DNA of 56,976 bases. It comes from Sulfoacidibacillus thermotolerans. Lineage in GTDB: Bacteria; Bacillota; Bacilli; Alicyclobacillales; SLC66. The translations under genes and the position numbers were made by a program. How positions within the stretch are numbered: position 1 is the first letter of the stretch; each line of letters begins with the position of its first letter. The notes beneath the pieces are model-generated. The model worked only from the letters and a program-made list of their open reading frames with translations, did no database searches and had not been told where the DNA came from. Below are positions 23,847-35,063 of the stretch, piece after piece. The DNA lies in NCBI RefSeq assembly GCF_003144315.1, contig NZ_MPDK01000017.1, positions 1 through 56,976 on the forward strand, given 5' to 3'.

Positions 23847-24803
23847 CTACCCTTTCTTCCGGCAGCAGACAACCGCCCAATCATCGAGATATTCGACGTA
23901 CAGCAATTCCAATTTTGCGTTCTCGAGTGCCTCTGTGATCTGCTCAACTTGTGATTTTACAATTCCTGAGAATAACACGACGCCATTTTGAGCCAAATAG
24001 CGATATAATACTGGTAAAATACGTTGAACTAAGTTAACTAGCAAATTGGCTGTGATAAGATGATACCCGTGTTCAGGTACTTCCTGTAACAAATCAGAGC
24101 GAATGACTTGTACGCGATCTAACACATCATTTGTAAGGACATTGTCACGAGCAACACGTACTGCGACCTCATCTAAATCTGCTGCGACGACGTGACGTGC
24201 ACCTAGCTTTGCCGCAGCAATCGCGAGAATTCCAGTTCCTGTCCCGATATCAAGCACGTCCATCTGCGATTGTAATTGTGTGATCAGTGCCCGCAAACAA
24301 AGCAGGGTTGTCTGATGAGTACCCGTGCCAAAAGCCACCCCTGGGTCGATCACGAGCACAATGTGGTCAGATCCGAAAGTATGCTGTTCTTTTTCCCACG
24401 AAGGCACGATCGTCATCTGATCAGAGACCGAGACTGCGTGATAATCTGCCTTCCAGACATCTAGATAAGATTCACTCTCCACTTTCTCCCACTCATACTG
24501 AAGCGATCCTGCCTCAAGACCAGACGCGCGAATCTGCTCTAACCGCGCCTGTAATCGCGGTTGCAGTTCGTTTGGCAAAGACGTTCCTAGATATTCAAAA
24601 TAGCCGTGTACGAAAGCTCCTTCTGTCAGTCGGGCAAAATCTTTCTCCCACACCCATTCGCCAAATTGCGGAGCTTGCAACTTACGAACCCAATCCGCCC
24701 GATCTTCAATTTCCACTGCAAGCGCTCCGATATCTTCTAGCGCTACGCTTACGGCGTCAGCAGCTTCTGACGTCGTAGAGAGAGAAACTCTCCATAAATC
24801 CAC
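23847..24803 (-). CDS. prmA: ribosomal protein L11 methyltransferase
   Basis: A 318-residue class I SAM methyltransferase that trimethylates ribosomal protein L11. The N-terminal substrate domain (WRVSLSTTSEAADAVSVALE) is typical of PrmA. The core has VIDPGVAFGTGTHQTTLLCL, the PrmA-specific FGTGxHxTT motif, then VLDIGTGTGILAIAAAKLGA (motif I) and LITANLLVNLVQRILP (N-x-L). The GTG start has GGGG 7 bases upstream. No dnaJ-prmA continuity here: the mismatch glycosylase and NicO-like genes are inserted between prmA and dnaJ. Confidence 0.94.
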   Translation of the reverse strand: MDLWRVSLSTTSEAADAVSVALEDIGALAVEIEDRADWVRKLQAPQFGEWVWEKDFARLTEGAFVHGYFEYLGTSLPNELQPRLQARLEQIRASGLEAGSLQYEWEKVESESYLDVWKADYHAVSVSDQMTIVPSWEKEQHTFGSDHIVLVIDPGVAFGTGTHQTTLLCLRALITQLQSQMDVLDIGTGTGILAIAAAKLGARHVVAADLDEVAVRVARDNVLTNDVLDRVQVIRSDLLQEVPEHGYHLITANLLVNLVQRILPVLYRYLAQNGVVLFSGIVKSQVEQITEALENAKLELLYVEYLDDWAVVCCRKKG

Positions 24804-24919
24804 AAAAAAACCCCATTTCTCAGTGACAGTGTCACAATCATTCCGCTCGATAGTTTACATTAAGTGTAGTGTAACATACTAGTGAAATCTATGTGAAATG
24901 CCAATCGCGAGGAGATCCC

Positions 24920-25447
24920 ATGATCACAGAAAAACTGAAGGCCAATTTACTGATTTTATTTATTGGGTTTAATCCGTCCTTGCGTTCTTATGAGCGCGGT
25001 TTTAACTACGCAGGACGTTCGAATCGTTTCTATAAAATATTATATTTATCAGGACTCACAGACCGCCTTTTTACGCCAGAAGAAAGTCCGCTGCTACTTG
25101 ATGAATACCAATACGGTTTTACGAATCTCGTCTCGCGACCTACAGCACGTGCCGACGAGGTAACAAAAGCAGAATATCGTGCTGGCGCCCAGGAATTATA
25201 TCGAAAATTAACTGAATTCCGGCCTACAATTGCGTGTTATGTAGGCAAAGGAGTATATTTATCATTTGCGAATAAACATTCCCACAAAGGCTTTGGATTT
25301 ACTGAAAAATCGCTTACACCGTATAGTTTAGACTTTGTAGCTCCTGCAACAAGTGGACTCGTTCGCATGAAATTAGAGGAACAGGTTTCTATTTATCGCG
25401 GCTTAGCAGAAAAAGTACAACATTTGCGGATTCTGCATGCAAAGTGA
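24920..25447 (+). CDS. mug: mismatch-specific (G:U/G:T) DNA glycosylase, Mug-like
   Basis: A 175-residue member of the uracil-DNA glycosylase superfamily. ILFIGFNPSLRSYERG carries the family-2 active-site N-P motif, and NYAGRSNRFYKILYLSG is the conserved GNRFY-type loop. ATSGLVRMKLEEQ near the C-terminus corresponds to the intercalation loop. It should excise thymine or uracil mispaired with guanine. The ATG at 24920 has GAGGAG 5 bases before it. The gene is on the plus strand, between minus-strand prmA and the NicO-like gene, so it interrupts the usual dnaJ-prmA order. Confidence 0.85.
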   Translation: MITEKLKANLLILFIGFNPSLRSYERGFNYAGRSNRFYKILYLSGLTDRLFTPEESPLLLDEYQYGFTNLVSRPTARADEVTKAEYRAGAQELYRKLTEFRPTIACYVGKGVYLSFANKHSHKGFGFTEKSLTPYSLDFVAPATSGLVRMKLEEQVSIYRGLAEKVQHLRILHAK

Positions 25448-25475
25448 ATGAATACTTCGTAAAAAGCCCCGATCA

Positions 25476-26369
25476 TTACAATGTTCTATGTTTAACCTCG
25501 CGCAGTGTGTAAATAAACGCATAACCCGCTATGCCAAACAGTAAAATGACCGCAAGAAAAAAACCTACGCCGAGCGTATCTAGATTATGAACATGAATAC
25601 CGGTAACGATTTGTAAACGATCAAGTGGCAAAAATAAACCGAGAATGCCAATCACGACAAAGCCAATTCCTCCGTAATACAACATCATTCCACTCACTCT
25701 GCGCGCGACATATTGCAACGCACGTTGAGATAGGTGCCTGTGCTGCATCCACCATCCGACTGCGCTACCAATCGCCATCTGCATGACCATCGTACCAAGT
25801 CCAAATAATAATCCTGGGACAAAGGCAACGTAGGGACTAGGCATTTGCGGAGCGATCACTGTATAGATTAAAAGCGCAAACGCGCCTGTCCCAAAACCAG
25901 CAATAAATCCGTGCAGTAAGGCTAAGCGCACAGGCGGGCGGCGCGGCGCGCTCGATGCGTCAGGCAAGTCGTCTTCCTCTTCAATACGTGCGATTTTAGC
26001 GAGCCAATGTTCAAAAAAACCCAACAAATGAATATGGCGCCCGATTTTTAAAATATAGGAGCCCGAGAGAAACATGACTATCCCCACAATGATATAGATC
26101 GCATAGTCCGCTTTTTCCGCCATCAGTGGTCCCACGAGAGCAAAATAAGCTAGCTCTGAAGCGATCGCCCGCTGTAAAGTGAATGCAGCTGAGAATAAGA
26201 ACCCACTCTTTAAACCTCCCTTTGTACTGTAACTACCAATTGAGTAGCTAAATGTAATGGGCCAAGTGTGTTCATCTGGTGTGACACCATGTACCATGCC
26301 AAGCAAAAAAGATGTGATCAGCAATACGAAAAATGGCAGATGTCCGCTTGGGTTCCATAGATTGACCAC
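25476..26369 (-). CDS. NicO/UreH-like membrane protein, possible nickel/cobalt transporter
   Basis: A 297-residue membrane protein with about six hydrophobic segments. LLGMVHGVTPDEHTWPITF near residues 23-41 resembles the H-x-x-x-P-D-x-x metal-binding helix of NicO/RcnA and UreH-type transporters, and LLHGFIAGFGTGAFALLI in the second half is the repeated counterpart. A histidine pair (GIHVHNLD) lies near the C-terminus. A loop between the halves is acidic (RIEEEDDLPD). The GTG start has only a weak upstream site. It could supply nickel for a Ni-dependent enzyme such as the ureohydrolase at 3667-4812, but the two are 20 kb apart and this is speculation. Confidence 0.6.
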   Translation of the reverse strand: MVNLWNPSGHLPFFVLLITSFLLGMVHGVTPDEHTWPITFSYSIGSYSTKGGLKSGFLFSAAFTLQRAIASELAYFALVGPLMAEKADYAIYIIVGIVMFLSGSYILKIGRHIHLLGFFEHWLAKIARIEEEDDLPDASSAPRRPPVRLALLHGFIAGFGTGAFALLIYTVIAPQMPSPYVAFVPGLLFGLGTMVMQMAIGSAVGWWMQHRHLSQRALQYVARRVSGMMLYYGGIGFVVIGILGLFLPLDRLQIVTGIHVHNLDTLGVGFFLAVILLFGIAGYAFIYTLREVKHRTL

Positions 26370-26420
26370 TTTATCACCATTCTTTCAAACTTGCTCTAAT
26401 CTATGCCTATGTACACAAAG

Positions 26421-26464
26421 AAAAAGTCTATGCAACTTTGAATCGCGCAAAGCTACATAGACTC
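26421..26464 (-). terminator. intrinsic terminator of the hrcA-dnaJ operon
   Basis: AGTCTATGCAACTTTG and CAAAGCTACATAGACT form a long imperfect stem. On the minus strand it is followed by TTTTTCTTT, 26 bases beyond the dnaJ stop codon. Confidence 0.85.
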
Positions 26465-26489
26465 TTATTATGGTGCAAAATCAGGAAAC

Positions 26490-27611
26490 TTAATCGCCCC
26501 GCAACGCACTCTTTACGCGATCAAAAAAACTTCGCGATTGTTCATGCGCTTCCTCACCAAATTCACGGGAAAGTTCGCGAAACAATTCCTTTTGTCGCTC
26601 CGTTAATCGACTTGGCGTTTGTACGACCACACGCACGCGTTGATCTCCCCGCGAAACCCCATTTCCAAGCCTTGGCATTCCTTTCCCGCGAAGCTGAAAT
26701 ACAGTCCCCGTTTGCGTTCCTTCTGGAATGCGAAGAGTTTCCCGCCCATATAAGGTAGGCACTGTTATTTCATCACCAAGTGCTGCTTGCACAAAAGTAA
26801 TAGGGATCTCACAATACACGTCATTTCCATCTCGAGAAAAGAAGTCGTGTTTATTTACGCGAATTACGATGTACAGATCGCCCGGAGGAGCTCCTTGATC
26901 TCCTGCTTCCCCAGCACCATTTATGCGTAAACGTGTTCCCGTATCCACTCCTGGCGGAATCTTAACTTCGATCTTGCGGCGACGGCGCACCGTGCCTGAC
27001 CCACGACACTCCGTACAAGGCGTTGTAATTCGCTTTCCTGTCCCTTGACAAGTTGGACACGTGCGACGATTAACCATGCGCCCTAGCGGTGTATTCGTAA
27101 TAAATTCTTGCATACCCGATCCGTGACAAGTCGGGCACGTCTCCACTTTTGTCCCCGGTTTTGCCCCGCTTCCTGAACATACAGGACAGGTCTCAGTGCG
27201 AGGAATCTCAATCTCTTTGGTTAAGCCAAACGCCGCATCTTTAAAGTCAATCGCAAGCGTGTATTCAAGATCCGCACCGCGTTGCGGCCCTCGCGACCTT
27301 CCTCCGCCCCCAAAAAACATGTCGAAAATGTCGCTGAATCCACCAAAGTCACCTTGGAATCCTGCCCCGCCAAAACCAGCACCTTGCATAGGATCTTGAT
27401 GGCCGAAGCGGTCATATTGCGCCCGTTTTTCAGGATCAGACAGCACTTCATACGCTTCCGACACTTCTTTGAACTTCTCTGCTGCACTCGGATCGTCTTT
27501 ATTGACGTCCGGGTGCAGCTTACGAGCAAGTGAGCGATACGCTTTTTTGATTTCGTCCTGCGACGCCGACTGACTGACCCCGAGGACTTCATAATAATCT
27601 CGTTTATTCAC
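26490..27611 (-). CDS. dnaJ: chaperone DnaJ (Hsp40)
   Basis: A 373-residue type I DnaJ: J-domain with the HPD motif ([11 protein letters not shown], residues ~31-41), a Gly/Phe-rich linker ([17 protein letters not shown]), four CxxCxGxG zinc repeats (from [12 protein letters not shown] to CTECRGSG), and two substrate-binding beta domains. It stimulates DnaK ATPase and delivers unfolded proteins. It starts at GTG with GAGGG 8 bases upstream, 23 bases after dnaK. Last gene of the CIRCE-controlled operon. Confidence 0.98.
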   Translation of the reverse strand: MNKRDYYEVLGVSQSASQDEIKKAYRSLARKLHPDVNKDDPSAAEKFKEVSEAYEVLSDPEKRAQYDRFGHQDPMQGAGFGGAGFQGDFGGFSDIFDMFFGGGGRSRGPQRGADLEYTLAIDFKDAAFGLTKEIEIPRTETCPVCSGSGAKPGTKVETCPTCHGSGMQEFITNTPLGRMVNRRTCPTCQGTGKRITTPCTECRGSGTVRRRRKIEVKIPPGVDTGTRLRINGAGEAGDQGAPPGDLYIVIRVNKHDFFSRDGNDVYCEIPITFVQAALGDEITVPTLYGRETLRIPEGTQTGTVFQLRGKGMPRLGNGVSRGDQRVRVVVQTPSRLTERQKELFRELSREFGEEAHEQSRSFFDRVKSALRGD

Positions 27612-27634
27612 AGTGGCGTCCCTCGTTTCACATC

Positions 27635-29473
<1,839 letters not shown>

Positions 29474-29478
29474 CTAGT

Positions 29479-30105
29479 TTATTCACTAACTTTAACCATT
29501 GCGGCACGCAAAACCTTATCTTTTAAAAAGTACCCTGGCCGCAACACTTCAAGGACAATCCCCGGCTCCTGATCCTCTACTTTTTCTGAGACGACCGCCT
29601 CATGCAAGTTTGGATCGAACGCCTGTCCCACTGCTTCCATCGCACGAAGTCCAGCGGCTTCAAGGACTGATTGCAACTGCTTAAAAACCATATCTACACC
29701 TTTTGCCAACCCATCGCTCTCACCTGTCGATGCAGCTGATTTTAAAGCAAGACTAAAATTATCTAATACCGGCAATAGATCTGTTACCAACTTCGCGCCA
29801 GCATACAGTGAAAGTTCTTCTTTTTCTTGCCGCGTACGCCGCCGAAAATTATCGAAGTCCGCGTGCGCACGCAACAATTTATTTTGTAAATCTTGAATTT
29901 GCGCGTTCAAAAGTTCCACTTCAGATGGACCCGCTTCACTCGCTTCATCCTCCGTTTGCTCTTCCCTTGCGTCCACATCCTCTAAGGCGTGAACGTGTTC
30001 CTCTTCTGTAGGGACCGTCTTCTCGCGCTCATTGTCCGCTACAGTGCCGGAATCTTCCTCGCGCATCGATTGCCTCTGCTCCTCAGTCAAATCCAATCCC
30101 TCCAT
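29479..30105 (-). CDS. grpE: nucleotide exchange factor GrpE
   Basis: A 208-residue GrpE. A long acidic N-terminus precedes the coiled coil (ELLNAQIQDLQNKLLRAHAD) and the conserved FDNFRRRTRQEKEELSLYAG. The C-terminal beta wing has FDPNLHEAVVSEKVED and VLRPGYFLKDKVLRAAMVKV. It releases ADP from DnaK. The start is uncertain: the first ATG (30105) has no good ribosome site, whereas a TTG at codon 6 (GGAGGG 7 bases before) and an ATG at codon 14 (AGAGG 6 bases before) do. The acidic N-terminus tolerates any of these. Confidence 0.95.
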   Translation of the reverse strand: MEGLDLTEEQRQSMREEDSGTVADNEREKTVPTEEEHVHALEDVDAREEQTEDEASEAGPSEVELLNAQIQDLQNKLLRAHADFDNFRRRTRQEKEELSLYAGAKLVTDLLPVLDNFSLALKSAASTGESDGLAKGVDMVFKQLQSVLEAAGLRAMEAVGQAFDPNLHEAVVSEKVEDQEPGIVLEVLRPGYFLKDKVLRAAMVKVSE

Positions 30106-30127
30106 AATGCCTACAGCCTACAGGCTA

Positions 30128-31177
30128 TTAGCTCGCGTAAAACTTTGTGAATAGCTCCGTCATTGTCTTTGAAATTTGATCGAGCAACGGAATCACCCGA
30201 GCATAATCCATCCGTGTAGGTCCAAGGACTCCAACCACGCCAACTGGCGCGCCACCCACATGATAAGTCGCCGTGACAAGCGAACAATCGCGCAAGGTCA
30301 GCACGTCATTTTCTCCTCCAATACGCACTTGTAACCTACCGCGCGCCGTCTCGTCACTACGCAGGGCCTCCATGACATCTTGGTGATGTTCAAGCCACGT
30401 CAAAACCGTTTTCGCTTTTTGAACATCCTGGAATTCTGGCTGCAACAACATATTCGTCGTGCCGCCGACATATAATTTCCCTTCTGAATCTTCTCCCATC
30501 CAAGAAATCACCTGATCTAACACGCGCATGGCTTCTTCGAAATCATTCATGTGTCGTGCAAGTTCAAGTGTAATTTCTTCTAATGCGCGCGAACGAATGC
30601 GATAGAGTGGGATTCCTGACAATTTTTTATCAAGCACCTTAAACATGCGCTCAATATCCCTGACAGGGATTCCCTCTGGAATCGTCACCGTTCGATTGTG
30701 CACTTGACCGGTGGATGTAACAACGAGCGCAACCGCTGTACGATCACTGATCGGGACTAACTGTAAACTTTTCAGCGTCGTGTCATATACTTGCGGGCCA
30801 AGCACAACTGCCGTGTATTGTGTCAGATTCGATAAGAACGAGGCTGTTTGCTGAGCCACTCGCTCCATCTCGCCAATTCGCTCCGTAAACAGGGATTTGA
30901 CCCGCTCAATTTCTGCAGCGGACAAATCAGCACCCTGCGACAACAAGTGATCGACATAAAATCGATATCCAAGTTGAGATGGAATGCGACCTGCCGACGC
31001 ATGTGGTTGCTCTAAATATCCCATTTCCTCCAAATCGGCCATTTCATTGCGAATGGTGGCAGCGCTCAGACCCAAATCTGCTTGTTTCGAGATCGTGCGC
31101 GACCCAACAGGTTCAGCTGAAAGCACATAGTTGTCAACGATCAGGCGCAAGATTAACATTTGCCGTTCAGTCAACAT
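30128..31177 (-). CDS. hrcA: heat-inducible repressor HrcA
   Basis: A 349-residue repressor that binds CIRCE. The N-terminal winged helix is LTERQMLILRLIVDNYVLSA with EPVGSRTISKQ and SAATIRNEMADLEEMGYLEQ, and PHASAGRIPSQLGYRFYVD follows. The GAF-like dimerisation region contains the family's central portion and ends GVVGVLGPTRMDYARVIPL. The second ATG (31177) is preferred because GGGAGGA lies 6 bases upstream. It is the first gene of hrcA-grpE-dnaK-dnaJ, with a perfect CIRCE element 39 bases before its start, so it represses its own operon. Confidence 0.97.
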   Translation of the reverse strand: MLTERQMLILRLIVDNYVLSAEPVGSRTISKQADLGLSAATIRNEMADLEEMGYLEQPHASAGRIPSQLGYRFYVDHLLSQGADLSAAEIERVKSLFTERIGEMERVAQQTASFLSNLTQYTAVVLGPQVYDTTLKSLQLVPISDRTAVALVVTSTGQVHNRTVTIPEGIPVRDIERMFKVLDKKLSGIPLYRIRSRALEEITLELARHMNDFEEAMRVLDQVISWMGEDSEGKLYVGGTTNMLLQPEFQDVQKAKTVLTWLEHHQDVMEALRSDETARGRLQVRIGGENDVLTLRDCSLVTATYHVGGAPVGVVGVLGPTRMDYARVIPLLDQISKTMTELFTKFYAS

Positions 31178-31215
31178 ATGCATTCCTCCCTATGGGCTTA
31201 TCACCAACCATCTTG

Positions 31216-31242
31216 TTAGCACTCAGGAGTCACGAGTGCTAA
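31216..31242. promoter_or_regulatory. CIRCE operator
   Basis: TTAGCACTC - 9 bases - GAGTGCTAA, an exact match to the CIRCE consensus bound by HrcA. It lies between the predicted transcription start and hrcA, just downstream of the promoter at 31254-31283. Confidence 0.98.
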
Positions 31243-31253
31243 CGAACAACCAA

Positions 31254-31283
31254 AATGTATCAAATGTCACGTCGCAGTGTCAA
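31254..31283 (-). promoter_or_regulatory. SigA promoter of the heat-shock operon
   Basis: Minus-strand TTGACA (31283-31278) is followed after 18 bases by TACATT (31259-31254), with TGA immediately before it (extended -10). The start would fall just upstream of the CIRCE repeat, as in other HrcA-controlled operons. It begins one base past the hemW stop codon. Confidence 0.7.
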
Positions 31284-32462
31284 CTATAAATAGCCGACAA
31301 ATAACGCAAAGATCTCATTTGCCACTTCATTATACTGAGCGGGAATCCACACTCGTTGATGATCTTGTAAAAGCCAACCGCGTTCACACAACGACTTGAT
31401 GAGCGGACCAAATACGTCATCCAATTCTTTTCCATGAAGCTGACGAAACTCTTCCCTGCTAACCCCAGACTGCAGGCGCAGGCCTAACATCATCGTGTCT
31501 TCCATTGCTTCCTCTGCACTCACAACATGTGCCTCAGCGATCGGTCTCACCTTTTGTGCGATTCGCTCTTCGTACTTTACAAGCGACCGCTCATTTTCAT
31601 ACCGGAGCCCATGCACATAGCCATGAGCTCCTGCCCCCACCGCAAGATAAGGCTTATTTTTCCAATAATGAAGATTATGACGCGCTTCTTCCCCTGGCAG
31701 CGCAAAGTTACTAATTTCATATTGTTCAAATCCTGAAGCACGCAATCGTGTTTGTACAAATTCATACATCGCTACTTCTAATTCTTCTTTGGGCAAATGG
31801 AGGAAACCCTCTTTTTGCCACTTGGCAAATGGGGTATTCTCCTCTACTTTCAGACCATAAGCAGAAAGATGAGAAATCCCCAATTGCAAAGCTCGTGTCA
31901 CAGACTCATCCACATCGTCGAGTGTTTGTCCAGGCAACCCTAACATTAAGTCGAGATTCACTCGGTGAAATCCAACGTCGTGCGCAATGCGCACACTTTC
32001 CTCGACATCCGCAGCATCGTGCAATCGACCAATCACTTGGAGTAACGTCTCATTAAATGTTTGGGCTCCAAAACTGATGCGATTCACTCCCATATGAAGT
32101 AACGCTTGTGCCTTCTTTAGGCTCATAGAAGCTGGATTTGCCTCGATCGTCCACTCAGTTTCAGTTGTCTGTACAAAAAGTTCCCCAAGCCGTTTTGCAA
32201 TGCGTTCGAACTCATCAATGGTAAGAAGCGTTGGCGTTCCCCCGCCAAAAAAAATTGTCTGTAGTTGCGGACGAGCGCCAACTCCAAAATACTCATTATG
32301 AACCATAGTAAGCTCGTTCAGTAAACTCTCCACATAAGCCTTGCGCACCGCTTCAGTAGTAACATACGAATTGAAGTCACAATAAAAACACTTGCTTGAA
32401 CAAAACGGGATATGCACATAAAGTGCACGCGGCGATTCGGAAAAGACGAGACCGTCAGTCAA
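31284..32462 (-). CDS. hemW: HemW-type radical SAM haem chaperone
   Basis: A 392-residue radical-SAM protein of the HemN/HemW family. [20 protein letters not shown] carries the C-x3-C-x2-C cluster motif followed by F, the HemW-type pattern (HemN has CxxxCxxCxC). [10 protein letters not shown] is the SAM-binding glycine motif and [19 protein letters not shown] follows. HemW carries haem and is not a coproporphyrinogen dehydrogenase; databases often mislabel it. Start at TTG 32462 overlapping the lepA stop by 8 bases; the ribosome site is weak, so coupling is likely. Conserved position between lepA and hrcA. Confidence 0.92.
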   Translation of the reverse strand: MTDGLVFSESPRALYVHIPFCSSKCFYCDFNSYVTTEAVRKAYVESLLNELTMVHNEYFGVGARPQLQTIFFGGGTPTLLTIDEFERIAKRLGELFVQTTETEWTIEANPASMSLKKAQALLHMGVNRISFGAQTFNETLLQVIGRLHDAADVEESVRIAHDVGFHRVNLDLMLGLPGQTLDDVDESVTRALQLGISHLSAYGLKVEENTPFAKWQKEGFLHLPKEELEVAMYEFVQTRLRASGFEQYEISNFALPGEEARHNLHYWKNKPYLAVGAGAHGYVHGLRYENERSLVKYEERIAQKVRPIAEAHVVSAEEAMEDTMMLGLRLQSGVSREEFRQLHGKELDDVFGPLIKSLCERGWLLQDHQRVWIPAQYNEVANEIFALFVGYL

Positions 32463-34263
32463 TTTTCAGCACCGCCATAAACGCCTCCTGCGGCACTTCA
32501 ACATTTCCGACTTGCTTCATGCGTTTTTTCCCTTCTTTTTGCTTCTCAAGTAATTTTCGTTTACGCGTGATATCTCCACCATAGCATTTAGCCAATACAT
32601 TTTTACGCATCGCGCGGATCGTTTCCCGGGCAATGACTTTGTTCCCGATCGCCGCCTGAATCGGAACTTCAAACATTTGCTGAGGAATAAGATCTTTTAA
32701 TTTTTCACAAAGCAGCTTGCCGCGCTGATACGCTTTATCCCGATGTACAATAAAAGAAAGCGCGTCTACGACATCACCATTTAATAAGATATCTAATTTC
32801 ACCAACTGTGACGGTCGATACCCGATTAACTCATAATCAAAAGACGCATATCCTTTTGTGCCTGACTTCAATCGATCAAAAAAATCATAGACAATCTCGG
32901 TAAGAGGCAATTCATAGAGTAGAGTCACCCGCGTCTCATCAAGATATTGCATATCAATAAACGCGCCTCGCTTCTCTTGACACAATTCCATCACGTTGCC
33001 TACAAAATCTTTAGGTGTCATAATCGAAGCTTTCACATATGGTTCTTCAATCCGTTCAATCTGATTCGATTCAGGCAATAAACTGGGATTATCGATTTCA
33101 ACCATTGAATGATTTGTCAAATACACATGATAAACAACACTTGGTGCCGTTGTAATAAGCGTCAAGCCATATTCTCGCTCTAATCGCTCCTGAATAATTT
33201 CCATGTGTAATAATCCTAAAAAGCCACAACGAAATCCAAAGCCAAGCGCTGATGAAGTCTCCGGTTCGTAACGCAGTGCTGCATCATTTAATTCGAGACG
33301 TAACAACGCCTCACGCAACAACGGATAATCGGAGGAGTCGACTGGATAAAGCCCGCAAAAGACCATCGGGTTCATCCGACGATAGCCCGGAAGTGGCTCA
33401 GAGGCCGGATAATCTGCATTCGTAATCGTATCGCCCACACGCGTGTCGCGCACGGTTTTAATTGCTGCCGCCACATAGCCTACATCTCCAGCCCGCAACT
33501 CATCAACTGCTGTCATGCGAGGTCGAAACACACCCACTTCTACCACTTCATATTCGGCACCTGTGGCCATCATCCGCATGCGAACACCCGGGGCAATGAC
33601 ACCATCTACTACTCGAACATAGACAATCGCACCTTTGTACGCATCGTAATGCGAATCAAAGATAAGTGCCTTTAGCGGCCGCTGTAAATCGCCAGTTGGT
33701 GCAGGGATCTTACTTACAATTTGCTCCAAAATCTCGTGAACACCAATTCCTGCCTTCGCTGACGCAAGAACCGCGTCACTAGCATCAAGCCCAATCACAC
33801 GTTCAATCTCACCACGCACCCGTTCAGGATCGGCGGACGGAAGATCGATTTTGTTGATTACAGGAATAATTTCCAGGTTATTCTCGAGTGCCAGATACAC
33901 ATTCGCTAGCGTCTGCGCCTCTATCCCCTGTGCTGCATCTACCACAAGCAACGCACCTTCACAAGCAGCCAGACTGCGTGACACTTCATACGTAAAGTCA
34001 ACGTGCCCCGGTGTATCAATCAGATTTAGTGTATAGACTTGTCCATCATCAGCCGGATACGTGAGCCGTACCGCTTGCAATTTAATCGTAATGCCCCGCT
34101 CACGTTCGAGATCCATTTGATCAAGCACTTGCTCATGCATCTCACGGGCAGAGAGCGCACCCGTATACTCCAAGATCCGATCTGCTAGTGTAGATTTGCC
34201 ATGATCAATATGCGCGATAATCGAGAAATTCCGGACGCGTGCGATATCAGATTGTTCAGACAC
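32455..34263 (-). CDS. lepA: elongation factor 4 (back-translocating GTPase LepA)
   Basis: A 602-residue translational GTPase. G1 is [19 protein letters not shown]3 is [14 protein letters not shown], and G4 is [12 protein letters not shown]. The EF4-specific C-terminus ends [20 protein letters not shown] and the gene lacks EF-G domain IV. Length is the usual ~600. It acts on stalled or mistranslocated ribosomes. It sits in the conserved position before hemW. A terminator hairpin with a possible overlapping promoter lies upstream. Confidence 0.98.
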   Translation of the reverse strand: MSEQSDIARVRNFSIIAHIDHGKSTLADRILEYTGALSAREMHEQVLDQMDLERERGITIKLQAVRLTYPADDGQVYTLNLIDTPGHVDFTYEVSRSLAACEGALLVVDAAQGIEAQTLANVYLALENNLEIIPVINKIDLPSADPERVRGEIERVIGLDASDAVLASAKAGIGVHEILEQIVSKIPAPTGDLQRPLKALIFDSHYDAYKGAIVYVRVVDGVIAPGVRMRMMATGAEYEVVEVGVFRPRMTAVDELRAGDVGYVAAAIKTVRDTRVGDTITNADYPASEPLPGYRRMNPMVFCGLYPVDSSDYPLLREALLRLELNDAALRYEPETSSALGFGFRCGFLGLLHMEIIQERLEREYGLTLITTAPSVVYHVYLTNHSMVEIDNPSLLPESNQIERIEEPYVKASIMTPKDFVGNVMELCQEKRGAFIDMQYLDETRVTLLYELPLTEIVYDFFDRLKSGTKGYASFDYELIGYRPSQLVKLDILLNGDVVDALSFIVHRDKAYQRGKLLCEKLKDLIPQQMFEVPIQAAIGNKVIARETIRAMRKNVLAKCYGGDITRKRKLLEKQKEGKKRMKQVGNVEVPQEAFMAVLKID

Positions 34264-34290
34264 GATGATCCTCCCTGATCGGTTCCAAAT

Positions 34291-34342
34291 AAAAAGTCAT
34301 TACCTCTCATTGTACGATACTGTTTCAATGAGAAGCAATGAC
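34291..34342 (-). terminator. intrinsic terminator between the one-TM protein gene and lepA
   Basis: The minus strand forms GTCATTGC plus TCTCATTG pairing with CAATGAGA plus GTAATGAC (nested stem with small internal loops), followed by TTTTTATTT. Within the same stretch TTGCTT and TACAAT are 18 bases apart and could be a lepA promoter, so the two signals overlap. Confidence 0.65.
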
Positions 34343-34378
34343 AAATTGCGCAAATGAAGTGATCTATGCATGTTGATC

Positions 34379-34972
34379 TTACTGACCATTTGTTAATGGT
34401 ATGCCTGCTGGCTGTACCGTTGGCAACGAGGTCTTGCGTGTCGCTCGATCAAATATACCGAGTAACCATTGATGGACTTCGCGTTGAAGATAGAGCCCCA
34501 TATCTACAGCATCTTCTTGCACATACGCATCCGCAGGATTTTGTGAATGTGCAATCCACTGATCTAACACATCACCAAGAGTCGGCCGCCGAATGAGAGT
34601 AACTGGTACAGAAGGCACAGAAGTCGAAATTTGTTGCTGTGCTTGTTGCATCGCTTGCAAAGAACGAGAAGCAGGATGTTGGGGCAGTTTTAGCTCCGTC
34701 CTAGACGGCTGAGATTGCACGAGTCTAGCTTGTGCAATTGTATAGGTTGAAAGTGGGAGGGAGCCTGGCATATCAAGTCTTGTTACAATCACATGCATGA
34801 ACGTGGCTAAAAGAAAGACCCCACCAGATAAAGTAAGGCTGCTCACAAATAAAAAAATCAACACCCCAATTGTCTTTTGCAAACGCCGCGGCAAGTGACG
34901 ATGTGAAACAAATTGTAATGCGATCGCTTCCCGCCGCGCCTGTAAAAAATGAAACAGGTCAAAATCATTCAT
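34379..34972 (-). CDS. hypothetical one-TM protein at the spoIIP/yqxA position
   Basis: A 197-residue protein not recognised. It has a basic N-terminus (HRHLPRRLQKT), one membrane segment (IGVLIFLFVSSLTLSGGVFL, residues ~37-60) and an external or lumenal remainder rich in Gln, Ser and Pro with a Trp-containing helical tail (REVHQWLLGIFDRATRKT). In many Bacilli gpr is followed by spoIIP and then yqxA/lepA. This protein has SpoIIP-like topology at the N-terminus but is far too short and shows no amidase motif, so it is not a functional SpoIIP. It could be a diverged remnant or an unrelated sporulation membrane protein. ATG at 34972 with GAGGAG 5 bases upstream. Confidence 0.75.
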   Translation of the reverse strand: MNDFDLFHFLQARREAIALQFVSHRHLPRRLQKTIGVLIFLFVSSLTLSGGVFLLATFMHVIVTRLDMPGSLPLSTYTIAQARLVQSQPSRTELKLPQHPASRSLQAMQQAQQQISTSVPSVPVTLIRRPTLGDVLDQWIAHSQNPADAYVQEDAVDMGLYLQREVHQWLLGIFDRATRKTSLPTVQPAGIPLTNGQ

Positions 34973-35063
34973 ACGCTCTCCTCTTTCGCACTCTATCATT
35001 ACTAGATTCGTATGAGAGAGAAAAGTTACGTATGCTATAAATCGATGAATTTCTTTTGCTTCC

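Noticed and set aside
24287-24778. 163-codon plus-strand open frame inside prmA
   Set aside because: Antisense to prmA, low-complexity Arg/Pro/Gln-rich translation and no ribosome site; a shadow frame.
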